Below, piece after piece: positions 51,824 through 61,625 of a stretch of DNA of 64,000 bases. The position numbers were made by a program, and so were the translations under genes. Position 1 is the first letter of the stretch. Each line of letters begins with the position of its first letter. The notes beneath the pieces are model-generated. The model worked only from the letters and a program-made list of their open reading frames with translations, had not been told where the DNA came from and did not search any database. The stretch comes from Bacillota bacterium (GTDB lineage: Bacteria; Bacillota; Clostridia; Oscillospirales; Ruminococcaceae), in NCBI GenBank assembly GCA_023396225.1, contig JAEWWT010000024.1, positions 1 through 64,000 on the forward strand, written 5' to 3'.

Positions 51824-53902
51824 TTACTTATCCTTTCTGACATCAACCTCATATCCACATCCGTCTTTAAGGCAGAACAGTTTTCCGCCCTTCTTGAATA
51901 AAGTAGTTCCGTCATTGCACTTAGGACATTTATCTGAAACAGGAGTATCCCATGTCATAAAATCGCAATTTGGATTATCCTCACATCCAAAGTATTTCTT
52001 GCCCTTCTTTGATTTCTTCTGTAAAATCTTTTTATGGCATTTAGGACATACTCCGCCTGTATCCTTCACAATACGCTTTGTATTTGTACAATCAGGGAAT
52101 CCTGAGCATGCAAGGAATTTTCCGAATTTGCCTATCTTGATAACCATAGGCTTTCCGCAGACTTCGCATACTTCATCTGTCTGCTCATCAGGAATTTTTA
52201 CACGCTTGCCTTCCATTGCTGTTTCGGCTTGAGTTAGTGTTTCTGCAAAATTAGAATAAAAATCTTCAAGAGTATTAACCCAGTCTTTTTTCCCCACTTC
52301 AATTTCATCAAGGTTATTTTCCATTGACGCTGTAAATTTCGCATCAACAATATTTTTAAAGTGACTGCGCATAAGATCGGTAGTAACATCTCCAAGACCT
52401 GTTGGCTTGAGCTGTTTTCCGTCACGCTCAACATAGAATCTGTTTATTATCGTTGAAATAGTAGGAGCGTATGTTGACGGACGGCCTATGCCGTTTTCTT
52501 CAAGAGCTTTGATAAGTGTAGCTTCTGTATATCTTGCAGGAGGCTGTGTGAAGTGCTGATTTCCGTCAAGAGCTTTCAGCTTGAGAATGTCACCCTTTTC
52601 AATCTTAGGAAGAACCTTGCCCTCTTCATCATTCTTGCTTTCCTCGTAAAGAACGGTAAATCCATCAAATTTTACAGAAAATCCTGTTGCCTTAAATTTG
52701 CATCCATTTGCGTCAATGTCAACAGAAACTGTATCAAGTGAAGCGTTTTCCATCTGGCTTGCAATGAATCTTTCCCAGATAAGCTTGTAAAGCTTGAACT
52801 GTTCAGATGTAAGGCTTTCCTTGACCCTTTCAGGAGTAAGTTCAGGCATAGATGGTCGAATTGCTTCGTGGGCATCCTGTGCGTTTGCTTTTGTTTTATA
52901 AACTTTCGGAGTTGTCGGAAGATAATTCTTTCCATAAGTTGATTCGATGTAAGTGTAAGCAGCAGCTCTTGCCTCATCGGAAATACGCAGGCTGTCTGTT
53001 CTCATATAGGTAATAAGACCAATTGCACCCATTCCCTGAATATCAATACCTTCATACAAGTTCTGTGCAGCTTTCATTGTCTTTGCTGCTGCAAAACCGA
53101 GCTTCTTTGAAGCCTCCTGCTGCATGGTTGAAGTTGTGAAAGGCGGTGCAGGGGATTTCTTTCTGACAGATTTCTTTACCTCTGTAACTGCAAATTCAGC
53201 ATTATCAAGTCTTTTAAGAATTGCGTCTGTTTCTTCCTTTGAGTGAAGTTCAGTTTTCTTTCCGTCAACGCCTGTAAAAGCTGCTTCAAAAATCTTCTTT
53301 GATGACGGTGCAGTCATTTTAGCATCAATTGACCAGTATTCCTGAGGTTTGAAGCCCTGAATCTGGTTTTCTCTGTCAACAACAAGGGAAACAGCAACGG
53401 TCTGAACACGTCCTGCGGAAAGTCCCCTTCTTACTTTTTTCCAGAGGAAAGGGGAGAGTTTATAGCCAACGATACGGTCAAGAATTCTTCTTGCCTGCTG
53501 TGCATTGACAAGATCAATATCTATACTTCTCGGATGGCTCATACCTGACTGAATGCCTGTTTTTGTAATTTCGTTGAAAGTTACTCTGTTTTGTGAGTTT
53601 ACAGGCAGATCAAGCATTTGCGCAAGATGCCATGATATAGCTTCACCCTCGCGGTCGGGGTCAGTTGCGAGATAGACCATATCGGACTTTTTTGCTTCTT
53701 TTTTCAAGTCCTTGATAAGGTCTTCTTTTGTTTTTATATCGGTGTAAACTGGCTCAAAATGATTTTCAACATCAACGCCCAGCTTTGATTTTGGAAGATC
53801 TCTGACATGTCCCATTGAGGCAACTACTTCATATCCATCTCCAAGGTATTTTTTAATAGTCTTTGCTTTTGCAGGGGACTCAACTATTACCAGTTTTGAC
53901 AT
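51824..53902 (-). CDS. topA: DNA topoisomerase I
   Basis: 692 residues from ATG 53902, with AAGGAGA nine bases upstream; the extension to 53938 has no binding site. Toprim MSKLVIVESPAKAKTIKKYLG and ATDPDREGEAISWH, catalytic Tyr in GLITYMRTDS, and three C-terminal zinc ribbons (CEVCGKP, CPKCHKK, CPKCNDG). It relaxes negative supercoils. Between dprA and the zinc-ribbon gene. Confidence 0.97.
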   Translation of the reverse strand: MSKLVIVESPAKAKTIKKYLGDGYEVVASMGHVRDLPKSKLGVDVENHFEPVYTDIKTKEDLIKDLKKEAKKSDMVYLATDPDREGEAISWHLAQMLDLPVNSQNRVTFNEITKTGIQSGMSHPRSIDIDLVNAQQARRILDRIVGYKLSPFLWKKVRRGLSAGRVQTVAVSLVVDRENQIQGFKPQEYWSIDAKMTAPSSKKIFEAAFTGVDGKKTELHSKEETDAILKRLDNAEFAVTEVKKSVRKKSPAPPFTTSTMQQEASKKLGFAAAKTMKAAQNLYEGIDIQGMGAIGLITYMRTDSLRISDEARAAAYTYIESTYGKNYLPTTPKVYKTKANAQDAHEAIRPSMPELTPERVKESLTSEQFKLYKLIWERFIASQMENASLDTVSVDIDANGCKFKATGFSVKFDGFTVLYEESKNDEEGKVLPKIEKGDILKLKALDGNQHFTQPPARYTEATLIKALEENGIGRPSTYAPTISTIINRFYVERDGKQLKPTGLGDVTTDLMRSHFKNIVDAKFTASMENNLDEIEVGKKDWVNTLEDFYSNFAETLTQAETAMEGKRVKIPDEQTDEVCEVCGKPMVIKIGKFGKFLACSGFPDCTNTKRIVKDTGGVCPKCHKKILQKKSKKGKKYFGCEDNPNCDFMTWDTPVSDKCPKCNDGTTLFKKGGKLFCLKDGCGYEVDVRKDK

Positions 53903-53992
53903 TTCAATTGTTCTCCTTATATTAAATACTGACAACATAGGAAAGTAAGCAACGTTGTTTGCAAATACATTTCTTATGATATCAGTGTTAAG

Positions 53993-55216
53993 TTATTTTA
54001 GTTTATAGCTCTGACCTCCGCAGTTTTCTGCAATACCCTCAATTTCAAGGTCAGTAAGCAATGCAAGCACATCAGATATTTCCATGCTGAGAATTGCGGC
54101 AATATCGTCAGCAATAACAGGCTCTGTGGATTTGCTGAGAATTTCAGCAATAGCTGTTTCTTCTTCGGAAAGACTAGAAAAGTCATGAGCATAATCATTT
54201 GCCTGAATATTTTCATGTTCAGCAGCAATGTTATTAGTATCATCATTATTCTGGGTAAATTCAGTTATCATAACTGAAGCCATCTTTTTTTCAGTAAGTT
54301 TATGTGAATAGTTCTCGTAATATTCATACAATATATCCCGTATACCAAAAATCGGGATTGCACCGTCACGGAGCAGTCCTATATTTCCTGAATATCTTTT
54401 ATCAAAAATATTATGCGGCGGAATACAAAATATATCTTTTCCCTGTGATAAAGCAAGATTTGCAGTAACAAGTGAACCGCTTTTTTCTCCCGCCTCAATC
54501 ACAATTGTACCAAGTGAAAGTCCCGAAAGAATCCTGTTTCTCTGAGGAAAGCTTAGTGCGGACGGTGCGGCATTAGGATAATATTCAGATATCATTACGC
54601 CGTTGTTTATTATAGTATCCCTGTGAACGATATTATCGGCAGGATAATCATAATTAATTCCGCATCCGAGAATTGCGGCAGTTTTTCCGCCGGCTGATAT
54701 GCAGGAAAGGTGAGAAGTTATGTCAATGCCCTTTGCAAATCCGCTTGCAATAGCAATGCCGTAAGACACAAGGTTTTTTACAAGTGCAGAAGTAACCGCA
54801 ATGCTGTATTCTGATGGACGTCTTGCGCCGACAACCGACAGCACAACATTTTCTTCAAGACAGCTTATGTCACCCTTATAGAAAAGATGACAAGGGGGAT
54901 TGTAAACAGATTTAAGTGATGACGGGTAATTGTTATCGTCAAAGGATATAATTCCTATGTCCTTGTCAAAACAATCATTAACTATAACCTTGGCATGTTC
55001 AAGACTTGTAGAAGAAATGTTGTGAAGTTCTTTTTGTGTAAGAATCTTTTCAGCAATACTTCTGTCATTAAGAGCAAGATAGGCATCCTTTACAGACTCA
55101 AATTTTGAAACAACATCCCATACTCTCCCGTTCATGCCAAAACATGAAGTGAACCATATCCAGTATTCTGCAAGTGGACTGATAATCATAACAATAGTAA
55201 CGCTGTCAGCAGACAA
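53993..55216 (-). CDS. dprA: DNA-processing protein DprA
   Basis: 407 residues. Rossmann-type core with VGARRPSEYS, GIAIASGFAKGIDITSH and GTIVIEAGEKSGSLVTA; a C-terminal winged helix ends the protein. It loads RecA on incoming single-stranded DNA in transformation. The TTG at 55216 is taken as start because AAAGGAG is four bases upstream; ATG at 55189 has none. topA follows. Confidence 0.93.
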   Translation of the reverse strand: MSADSVTIVMIISPLAEYWIWFTSCFGMNGRVWDVVSKFESVKDAYLALNDRSIAEKILTQKELHNISSTSLEHAKVIVNDCFDKDIGIISFDDNNYPSSLKSVYNPPCHLFYKGDISCLEENVVLSVVGARRPSEYSIAVTSALVKNLVSYGIAIASGFAKGIDITSHLSCISAGGKTAAILGCGINYDYPADNIVHRDTIINNGVMISEYYPNAAPSALSFPQRNRILSGLSLGTIVIEAGEKSGSLVTANLALSQGKDIFCIPPHNIFDKRYSGNIGLLRDGAIPIFGIRDILYEYYENYSHKLTEKKMASVMITEFTQNNDDTNNIAAEHENIQANDYAHDFSSLSEEETAIAEILSKSTEPVIADDIAAILSMEISDVLALLTDLEIEGIAENCGGQSYKLK

Positions 55217-55269
55217 CGTTCTCCTTTCAGGCTTATTGCGGCAAACTGAAGGCTAAGCTTTATTCTGCA

Positions 55270-56067
55270 TTATCGTCCGGCAAGCTCCCACATTATTATT
55301 CCTGCTGCCATAGCAGCATTCAGTGAGTTAATATTTCCGTGCATCTTAATGGTAAGTCGTTCTGTACAAAGTTTTACTACGTCGTCAGGAAGGCCATTGC
55401 CTTCATTCCCAATAAAAACTGCAGACCCGCCGGTAAAATTGCAGTCGCTCAGTGAAACGGCGTCAGCATCTATTACAGCGGCATATGATCTGATTTTATT
55501 ATCATGGAAAGTTTCCAATGCGGTTCTCGTATCAGTATCAATTACAGGCATTCTGAAAAGACTGCCCATAGTTGACCGTATTGTTTTAGGGTTATAGATA
55601 TCACAGCAGTTTATAGTAATAACTGCATCAATACCAACAGCGTCAGCAGTTCTTATAATAGTACCCATATTACCGGGATCCTGAATATTATGAAGGACAA
55701 TAAATCTGCCGTCGCTTTTTATTTTATCAGAGATTAAGAATTTGTCAAGGGCACCACATATTGCAAATATTCCTTGTGAACCTTCTGTAAGTGAAAGCTT
55801 CTGACCAAGTTCATCAGCAATAACATATACGTTGTTCACATTGCTTCCATCCAGAAAATTCAATGCGTCGCCGTGTTTTGCAAGAGTAGATTCCGTCACA
55901 AATACACAGTGAAGCTCTGCATTTTCTGCAGCTGCATCGCTGATAATCCGCAGCCCTTCAAGCATGAACATATTATTTTCCCTGCGGGCTTTTTTATTTT
56001 CACCAAGCTTTGTAAACAGCTTTATCTTTTCATTGTCCTTGGATGTAATATTAACATAATTTCTCAT
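55270..56067 (-). CDS. TrmH/SpoU-family RNA 2'-O-methyltransferase
   Basis: 265 residues. N-terminal SpoU substrate-binding domain and C-terminal SPOUT knot: LHNIQDPGNMGTIIRTADAV, FIGNEGNGLPDDV and MHGNINSLNAAMAAGIIMWE. It methylates ribose in rRNA or tRNA; the exact site cannot be read from sequence. First gene of the dprA-topA-trmFO run. Confidence 0.92.
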   Translation of the reverse strand: MRNYVNITSKDNEKIKLFTKLGENKKARRENNMFMLEGLRIISDAAAENAELHCVFVTESTLAKHGDALNFLDGSNVNNVYVIADELGQKLSLTEGSQGIFAICGALDKFLISDKIKSDGRFIVLHNIQDPGNMGTIIRTADAVGIDAVITINCCDIYNPKTIRSTMGSLFRMPVIDTDTRTALETFHDNKIRSYAAVIDADAVSLSDCNFTGGSAVFIGNEGNGLPDDVVKLCTERLTIKMHGNINSLNAAMAAGIIMWELAGR

Positions 56068-56079
56068 AAATCACCAAAA

Positions 56080-56109
56080 ATTATAATTCTCAGATAAACT
56101 TAAAGTCAG
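56080..56109 (-). promoter_or_regulatory. Possible promoter of the trmH-dprA-topA run
   Basis: CTGACT (56109-56104), 18 bp, TATAAT (56085-56080). The -35 element lies inside the 3' arm of the rplT terminator. Confidence 0.5.
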
Positions 56110-56134
56110 AAGTAAAACCTTACTTCTGACTTTG
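56102..56134 (-). terminator. Terminator of the infC-rpmI-rplT operon
   Basis: AAAGTCAGAAGTAA and TTACTTCTGACTTT pair with a 4-base loop (sequence AAACC region), 13 bp past the rplT stop. Confidence 0.8.
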
Positions 56135-56146
56135 TAACCTCATTAA

Positions 56147-56500
56147 TTAAAGAGCAGCCTTTGCCTTTTCTGTGAGTGCTGTGAAACCAGCAGCATCTGT
56201 GATAGCAACTTCTGAAAGCATCTTTCTGTTGAGTGTTATGCCAGCCTTGTTAAGACCGTTCATGAATGAAGAGTAGTTCATTCCGTTCATCTTGCAAGCA
56301 GCAGAAATTCTTGTAATCCAGAGCTTTCTGAAATCACGCTTCTTAAGTCTTCTTCCAACATATGCATAGTTGCCGGACTTCATAACGGCTTCTTTAGCCA
56401 TCTTAAAATGCTTGCTCTTTGCTCCCCAGTAGCCCTTTGCAAGCTTTAATGTTTTATTTCTTCTCTTACGAGTAGCCATTGCTCCCTTAACACGAGCCAT
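56147..56500 (-). CDS. rplT: 50S ribosomal protein L20
   Basis: 117 residues: ARVKGAMATRKRRNKTLKLA, then RDFRKLWITRISAACKMNGM. It assembles the 50S subunit early and in many Firmicutes represses its own operon by binding the leader. GGAGG-like GGAGGTAAAAT precedes the ATG. Confidence 0.98.
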   Translation of the reverse strand: MARVKGAMATRKRRNKTLKLAKGYWGAKSKHFKMAKEAVMKSGNYAYVGRRLKKRDFRKLWITRISAACKMNGMNYSSFMNGLNKAGITLNRKMLSEVAITDAAGFTALTEKAKAAL

Positions 56501-56551
56501 AATATTTTACCTCCGTATTGTATTTTGTGTTTTATAGCTTGTTATTACCTA

Positions 56552-56749
56552 TTATTTATAAGGGATTAACAGCTTTACTGTACTTGTATTTGCAGGTGTT
56601 GTATAACCCGCAGCTCTAGCGATTCTCTTACGCTTGTGAGCCTTCTGAGTAAGTCTGTGTCTTTTGTTTGTTTTTTGGTACTTTACCATACCAGTTTTAG
56701 TGAGCTTAAAACGCTTTTTAGCGCCTGAATGAGTCTTTTGCTTTGGCAT
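56552..56749 (-). CDS. rpmI: 50S ribosomal protein L35
   Basis: 65 residues, basic: MPKQKTHSGAKKRFKLTKTG, with the HRLTQKAHKRKR stretch. Middle gene of the infC-rpmI-rplT operon; AAAGGAGG precedes the ATG. Confidence 0.97.
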   Translation of the reverse strand: MPKQKTHSGAKKRFKLTKTGMVKYQKTNKRHRLTQKAHKRKRIARAAGYTTPANTSTVKLLIPYK

Positions 56750-56800
56750 AATATATCCTCCTTTAATTTAGACAAAAACAGTCTTTAAGCAATGCTACAG

Positions 56801-57319
56801 TTATTTTGAAGCCTTTGGAGAAACGAACATAACGAGTGAGCGTCCTTCCATTTTAGCTGGCTTTTCAACAGTACCTACTTCTGCACATGCAGTCTTGAAC
56901 TTTTCCAACAGGCCTTCGCCAAGGTGTGGATGAGCAATAGCACGCTTACGGAAACGAACTGAAACCTTAAGCTTATCTCCGTCTTTAAGAAATTTAATTG
57001 CCTGATTTAATTTTGTCTCAAAATCGTGTGTATCAATAGTGGAAAACATTCTGATTTCCTTTATATCAACAATCTTTTGATTTTTTCTTGCTTCCTTTTC
57101 ACGCTTTGCCTGTTCGAACTGATACTTTCCAACATCCATAATCTTGCATACAGGCGGCGTAGCCTGAGGAGCAATCTTAACAAGGTCAAGATCCTTTTCT
57201 TCAGCAAGTCTTAATGCTTCCTTTGATGAAACAATACCAAGCTGGCTTCCGTCGGCACCGATAAGGCGGACTTCCTTATCGCGAATATCTTCGTTGATCT
57301 GTAGTTCTTTGCTGCTTAT
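56801..57319 (-). CDS. infC: Translation initiation factor IF-3, AUA start
   Basis: 172 residues: INEDIRDKEVRLIGADGSQL at the N-terminus, the linker, and the C-domain SVRFRKRAIAHPHLGEGLLE. The only well-placed ribosome binding site is GGAGG eight bases before an ATA codon at 57319-57317 (ATA AGC AGC AAA GAA), so translation very probably starts at AUA. The upstream in-frame GTG overlaps that site, and no ATG lies nearby before it. IF-3 in other bacteria uses AUU or AUC, which IF-3 itself disfavours, giving autoregulation. Confidence 0.92.
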   Translation of the reverse strand: MSSKELQINEDIRDKEVRLIGADGSQLGIVSSKEALRLAEEKDLDLVKIAPQATPPVCKIMDVGKYQFEQAKREKEARKNQKIVDIKEIRMFSTIDTHDFETKLNQAIKFLKDGDKLKVSVRFRKRAIAHPHLGEGLLEKFKTACAEVGTVEKPAKMEGRSLVMFVSPKASK

Positions 57320-57344
57320 GGCGAGCACCTCCAAAATCCTGTAA

Positions 57345-57480
57345 AAAATGAGTGGAACAGATCCTGTTCCACTCATACAAATTGCGTATTTATATTGCAG
57401 TAATATTTCAAACTGCATAACACACATTAAGTATTGACCGCAGCACGCTTAAGCGGCAGGGTGAGAACGAACAGTTCTGC
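57345..57480 (-). promoter_or_regulatory. L20-type leader with attenuator before infC
   Basis: The 200-base leader ends in a strong intrinsic terminator, GAGTGGAACAG-ATCTG-TTCCACTC (57347-57372) plus a run of T, just upstream of the infC binding site. The conserved-looking upstream part (CACCCTGCCGCTTAAGCG... near 57440-57470) agrees with an L20-binding leader as in B. subtilis. Assignment is from position and the terminator. Confidence 0.6.
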
Positions 57481-57517
57481 TTTATTTTCTTTCGTTGACA
57501 ATGAGTCAACATTTCAT

Positions 57518-57546
57518 ATTATATATTACAGCAAGCCGTTTGTCAA
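57518..57546 (-). promoter_or_regulatory. Consensus SigA promoter of infC-rpmI-rplT
   Basis: TTGACA (57546-57541), 17 bp, TATAAT (57523-57518): a perfect match, about 170-200 bp upstream of infC. Confidence 0.85.
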
Positions 57547-57563
57547 GCGTTTTGTCTTAAAAA

Positions 57564-57998
57564 TTATTCTTCAGTCTTATTATTTTCAGCTGACTCCGCA
57601 TTTTTCTGCATAGTTCTCTTGTAGACTTCATTTTCAAACCAGTCATCAAGATCCTTAATAGAAATAGAATAACCGCTGTCTGTCTTTATGTATTCAGTAA
57701 TTTCTCCTGCTGAAATAAGAGATTCAATTTTATCTGTAGAAACATGGAGATATTCACCAGCCTCTTCAAGTGTAAGATAATTCTTATTTACTCCTGCCAT
57801 ATCAACGCTGATACTGGACGGGGAATTAAGCTGTGATGCAAAGGTCTGTTCCTTTACGGAAGTACTAAGTCCCTTAATGGCACCGCTTATCTTGAATGAG
57901 CCTATAATCAGGCATATTCCTAAAAATAAAGAGCCTATAAATCCGCCGTTTAATTTGACGGAGCTTTTTCCCGTAGAACGGTTTTGTGCAGATGCCAT
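57564..57998 (-). CDS. Membrane-anchored excisionase-type HTH protein
   Basis: 144 residues from ATG 57998 with GGGAGG seven bases upstream. One hydrophobic helix (GGFIGSLFLGICLIIGSF, about 18-37) is followed by a Ser-rich linker and a MerR/excisionase-type helix-turn-helix (YLTLEEAGEYLHVSTDKIES, then YSISIKDLDDWF). The HTH is on the far side of the helix from the basic N-terminus, so topology is unclear. It follows addA by 18 bp and is probably in the addBA operon. Function unknown. Confidence 0.7.
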   Translation of the reverse strand: MASAQNRSTGKSSVKLNGGFIGSLFLGICLIIGSFKISGAIKGLSTSVKEQTFASQLNSPSSISVDMAGVNKNYLTLEEAGEYLHVSTDKIESLISAGEITEYIKTDSGYSISIKDLDDWFENEVYKRTMQKNAESAENNKTEE

Positions 57999-58016
57999 CT
58001 TAAATCCTCCCAAGAT

Positions 58017-61000
58017 TTATTTTATAAGAATTTCTTTATTAAGTGAAAATGAGTAAACATAAGCCTGTTTTACTTCTTTTCCGAATATTTTGCTCAAAGC
58101 TGCGCTGTAAAGTTCAAGCTGTCTTTTATATCTTTCGGCAAAAGCATCCTCATTGTAAAATCTGTCTGTTTTGTAATCAAGCAAAACAAATCCGTCGCTT
58201 TCTTCAAAGATGCAGTCTGCGATTCCCTGAAGCATGCCTTTGGTATTATTATACACACTGTCCATAAAATCGTCAAGGGACAAAGCTGATATTTCGACAA
58301 GAAATTTATATTCACGGCGTACATTCTTCGATGTTTTTATGCGTTTATACATATTGCTGTCAAAGAAACCTCTTAATTGCGGTATGCTGTTTTCAAGACA
58401 TTGTTTCTGTGCATGTGTGACAATACCGTTGTTGTAAAGACGTAAAATTTCATTTTCGATATTGTTTTCAGCTTCATTGAAATCAGAATACTGCATAAAT
58501 GTATGGACGGTTGTTCCTGCCTCTGATGAAGTAAGCTTTCCTACCGAAACAAATTCAGGAGTTCTAAGTGTAATTTCATTTTCATGCTCCTGCCTTACTA
58601 TTTCTGTGACGGTAAGCTTTGCAGGAAGTTCTGAAAGTCCGTTATCATAACTGAAATTAAAATAATTTTTTAGTTTATTTCTCATTTCAGAATCAGGCAA
58701 TGCAGTTTTTTTAAATTGTTTTGTTTCTGAAACTGGCGCAGAAATTTTGTAATATGTTTCTTTAATATTTATGTCTGAATCCATAGTTTCACATGAACCG
58801 AATAACTCTCGTATTTGATTGCAGTCTGGATGCCTAAGCAGTGCCATGATAATCCAGTCCTGCATACATAATGCTGATGATGCAAGAGAAGCGGAAACCT
58901 CTGCGTCAGTACAGATTTGCTCTGCAAATGATGACGCTCTTGTGCGGACATAATCATTGTCTGCGATGGTAATGAATAGCTGTTCCTTTGCTCTTGTAAG
59001 TGCAACATAGAGAAGCCTCATTTCCTCACTGATGGAATTACGTCTGTTATGCATTTTTATAATAGTGTGCGGGAATGAGTTGTAATAACGGAGTGTTTTC
59101 AAATCCTGTATTTTAAATCCTAGACCATGATCTGAATTAATCTGCATTCTGCTGTTGAAGTCAGTGAAATTGAATCGTTTTGATGTTCCGCATAAGAAAA
59201 CAAACGGGAATTCAAGACCTTTTGACTTGTGAATAGTTTTAATTGAAACAACATTATCAGAAGCAGAAACTGTTGCTGCTTTTCTGAAATCTCCGCCCTG
59301 TTCAAATATATTTTTGATATATCTTATAAAGCCTGAAAGTCCACCCTTTGAGTTCTGCTCATAGCTTTTTGCATATTCAAGCAATAGGTGCAGATTAGCT
59401 TTTTTTTGCTCTCCATCTTTGTAAAGCTGTACCACAGAAAGAAAATCTGTGCTGTCATAAGCTGTGCGGATAAGTCTTTCAAGTGATTGTGAAGCAGAGC
59501 AGTATCTAAGCTTTTCAAGAACTTCAAGGAAGTTTTTAAGCTTAGGATAGTAGCTTTCATTTTCATCTGTAGCTGACAGAACTGCCTTGTAAAGAGCATC
59601 ATTCTTGTTTTCTGAAAGTAAGCGTATTTTTGCAATTTCATCAGCAGTTATCATAAACATCGGGGACATAAGTACAGACGCAAGGGGAATGTCCTGCAAA
59701 GGATTGTCCGTTACTGTAAGCAGGTTTAAAAGAACTGATATTTCCCTTGAATCAAGGTAGCCGTCAGCTTCTTCAGAGCAAGCTATTATACCTAGTTTCG
59801 AAAGCTCCTCAATATATGAAGCAGCTCTTTTCCTATCACGCAGAAGTATGCAGAAGTCTTTCGGTTCACATGGACGTGAAACATCCTTATCTGTAATGGT
59901 TTTTGCGCCGATAAGTGAGTGTATTTTTTCTGCTGTTGCCTTAGCCTCATGGTTTTCCAACAGAATATCAGCCTGTTCCTCGCTGTCAGTATCGTTTTCA
60001 TCATGGTTATCTTCCTGTTCGGGTATAGTCGGCACAATAATGATTTCAGTTGTTCTGTCAGCATTATCAAAGGTAGCGCCCTGAATGAGTTTTTCATTAT
60101 CTGTGTATGCTATTTCACCGACATCTTTGCTCATTATATTTGTGAAAATATAATTTACAAAGCCGACAACATCACCGCTGCTTCGGAAGTTCCTGTTCAA
60201 AAGAATACTTGCGTTTGTACCTGTGTAATCATCAGTATAGCGGTCTGCTTTTTCAAGAGAGTTAATAAAAATCTGTGGATTTGCAAGTCTGAAACGATAT
60301 ATTGATTGCTTTACATCTCCTACAACAAAAAGGTTATCGCCGGCTGTATCAGAAGTTCCGTTGTGGGAAATCAACTTAAAGATAAGGTCCTGAGTGTTGT
60401 TGGAATCCTGATATTCGTCAATCATTATGACTTTGTAGTATTCGCTTAGTTCTTTAGCAAGAGGTGTTTTTACAATATTTCCATTTTCATCTTTTGAAGC
60501 AAGTAGCTTTACAGCTAGCTGTTCAGCGTCAGAAAATCCTAGAGCATTTTTTTCTGCTTTGATACGCTGTATTTCTGTGCAAAGATTAATGACAAGACGT
60601 GTAAGACCTGAAACTACTGTGCTGTGTCGTGCATAGTCATCTGATATTTCTTGTTCAGAAAAGAGCATTTCATCAACAATCTTTTTTGCCCGATCCTTAT
60701 ACTTGTTTCTTATATCTTTGATTTGATCGGAAACGTTTTTCTCATAGCTTCCTGGCTCTGATTTTGGAAAAGAAATTCTTTGCCAGTCAAGCTTTATACT
60801 GTATATTCTTTCATCCCATTCCAGAGAACTGTCGGCAGTGTTTTCAGCAAGGGTATTGAACATTTCTGCTTCATTGTTTACAATATCAAGAGCCTTCTCA
60901 GCCTCTATATCTTCACATAATACAGCCGCTGATTCTGCACGTTTGGCAAGAGTTTTGTACTGTCCTCTTAAATAGGATAGATAATCCTTTGCCCATGAAT

Positions 61001-61625
61001 CAGTTTCAGGAGAAAATCCATTTTCAAAGCGCTTGACACAGTTATTGAGCCAATCCTCATAAAACGGAATTGACATTATGAAGTTGTATATTGAAAGGAT
61101 GGTATTTTCAAGTTCAGTATCACTTCTTTTTGCTCCGCAAAAGAAGTCTGAAAGAGCAGAAAAAGTTTCTGAATCTTCATGGCAGAAGTTCTCCATAACA
61201 TTTGAAACAGCTTTTGAACGGATGATTTTTTCTTCTGTTTCGTCAAGAACCCTGAACCCTGCTGATATGTCAAGAGATTGGATGTTGTCTCTGATAAGAT
61301 CAAAGCAAAAGGAGTGAATGGTTGAAATCTTTGCAGATTGAATAAGTGATTGCTGTTGATAAAGCCACATATTTTCAGGTTCTTTTTCAATCTGTTTTGA
61401 TAACTGTGCGGAAAGGCGCTGTTTCATCTGTGCAGCGGCGTCATTTGTGAATGTAACGACAATAATTCTGTCCGCAGGAATCTTGTTTCTGGTATCGGAA
61501 AGCTGTCTTAGCAGACGCTCAACAAGCACGGAAGTTTTACCGCTTCCTGCGGCGGCGGATACAATGACAGCTGTGTTTTCAGCATTGATAGCTTGCAGTT
61601 GCTTTTCGGTCCATTCAGCTGACAT
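58017..61625 (-). CDS. addA: ATP-dependent helicase-nuclease subunit A
   Basis: 1202 residues from ATG 61625 (AAAGGAAAGTGAT upstream; earlier starts fall inside addB). UvrD-type helicase: Walker A SAAAGSGKTSVLVERL (23-38), IDEYQDSN, VGDVKQSIYRFR, motif V/VI SIKTIHKSKGLEFPFVF and LLYVALTRAKEQL. A RecB-type nuclease domain ends the protein (LLDYKTDRF). With AddB it resects double-strand breaks to Chi. It overlaps addB by 11 bases. Confidence 0.97.
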   Translation of the reverse strand: MSAEWTEKQLQAINAENTAVIVSAAAGSGKTSVLVERLLRQLSDTRNKIPADRIIVVTFTNDAAAQMKQRLSAQLSKQIEKEPENMWLYQQQSLIQSAKISTIHSFCFDLIRDNIQSLDISAGFRVLDETEEKIIRSKAVSNVMENFCHEDSETFSALSDFFCGAKRSDTELENTILSIYNFIMSIPFYEDWLNNCVKRFENGFSPETDSWAKDYLSYLRGQYKTLAKRAESAAVLCEDIEAEKALDIVNNEAEMFNTLAENTADSSLEWDERIYSIKLDWQRISFPKSEPGSYEKNVSDQIKDIRNKYKDRAKKIVDEMLFSEQEISDDYARHSTVVSGLTRLVINLCTEIQRIKAEKNALGFSDAEQLAVKLLASKDENGNIVKTPLAKELSEYYKVIMIDEYQDSNNTQDLIFKLISHNGTSDTAGDNLFVVGDVKQSIYRFRLANPQIFINSLEKADRYTDDYTGTNASILLNRNFRSSGDVVGFVNYIFTNIMSKDVGEIAYTDNEKLIQGATFDNADRTTEIIIVPTIPEQEDNHDENDTDSEEQADILLENHEAKATAEKIHSLIGAKTITDKDVSRPCEPKDFCILLRDRKRAASYIEELSKLGIIACSEEADGYLDSREISVLLNLLTVTDNPLQDIPLASVLMSPMFMITADEIAKIRLLSENKNDALYKAVLSATDENESYYPKLKNFLEVLEKLRYCSASQSLERLIRTAYDSTDFLSVVQLYKDGEQKKANLHLLLEYAKSYEQNSKGGLSGFIRYIKNIFEQGGDFRKAATVSASDNVVSIKTIHKSKGLEFPFVFLCGTSKRFNFTDFNSRMQINSDHGLGFKIQDLKTLRYYNSFPHTIIKMHNRRNSISEEMRLLYVALTRAKEQLFITIADNDYVRTRASSFAEQICTDAEVSASLASSALCMQDWIIMALLRHPDCNQIRELFGSCETMDSDINIKETYYKISAPVSETKQFKKTALPDSEMRNKLKNYFNFSYDNGLSELPAKLTVTEIVRQEHENEITLRTPEFVSVGKLTSSEAGTTVHTFMQYSDFNEAENNIENEILRLYNNGIVTHAQKQCLENSIPQLRGFFDSNMYKRIKTSKNVRREYKFLVEISALSLDDFMDSVYNNTKGMLQGIADCIFEESDGFVLLDYKTDRFYNEDAFAERYKRQLELYSAALSKIFGKEVKQAYVYSFSLNKEILIK

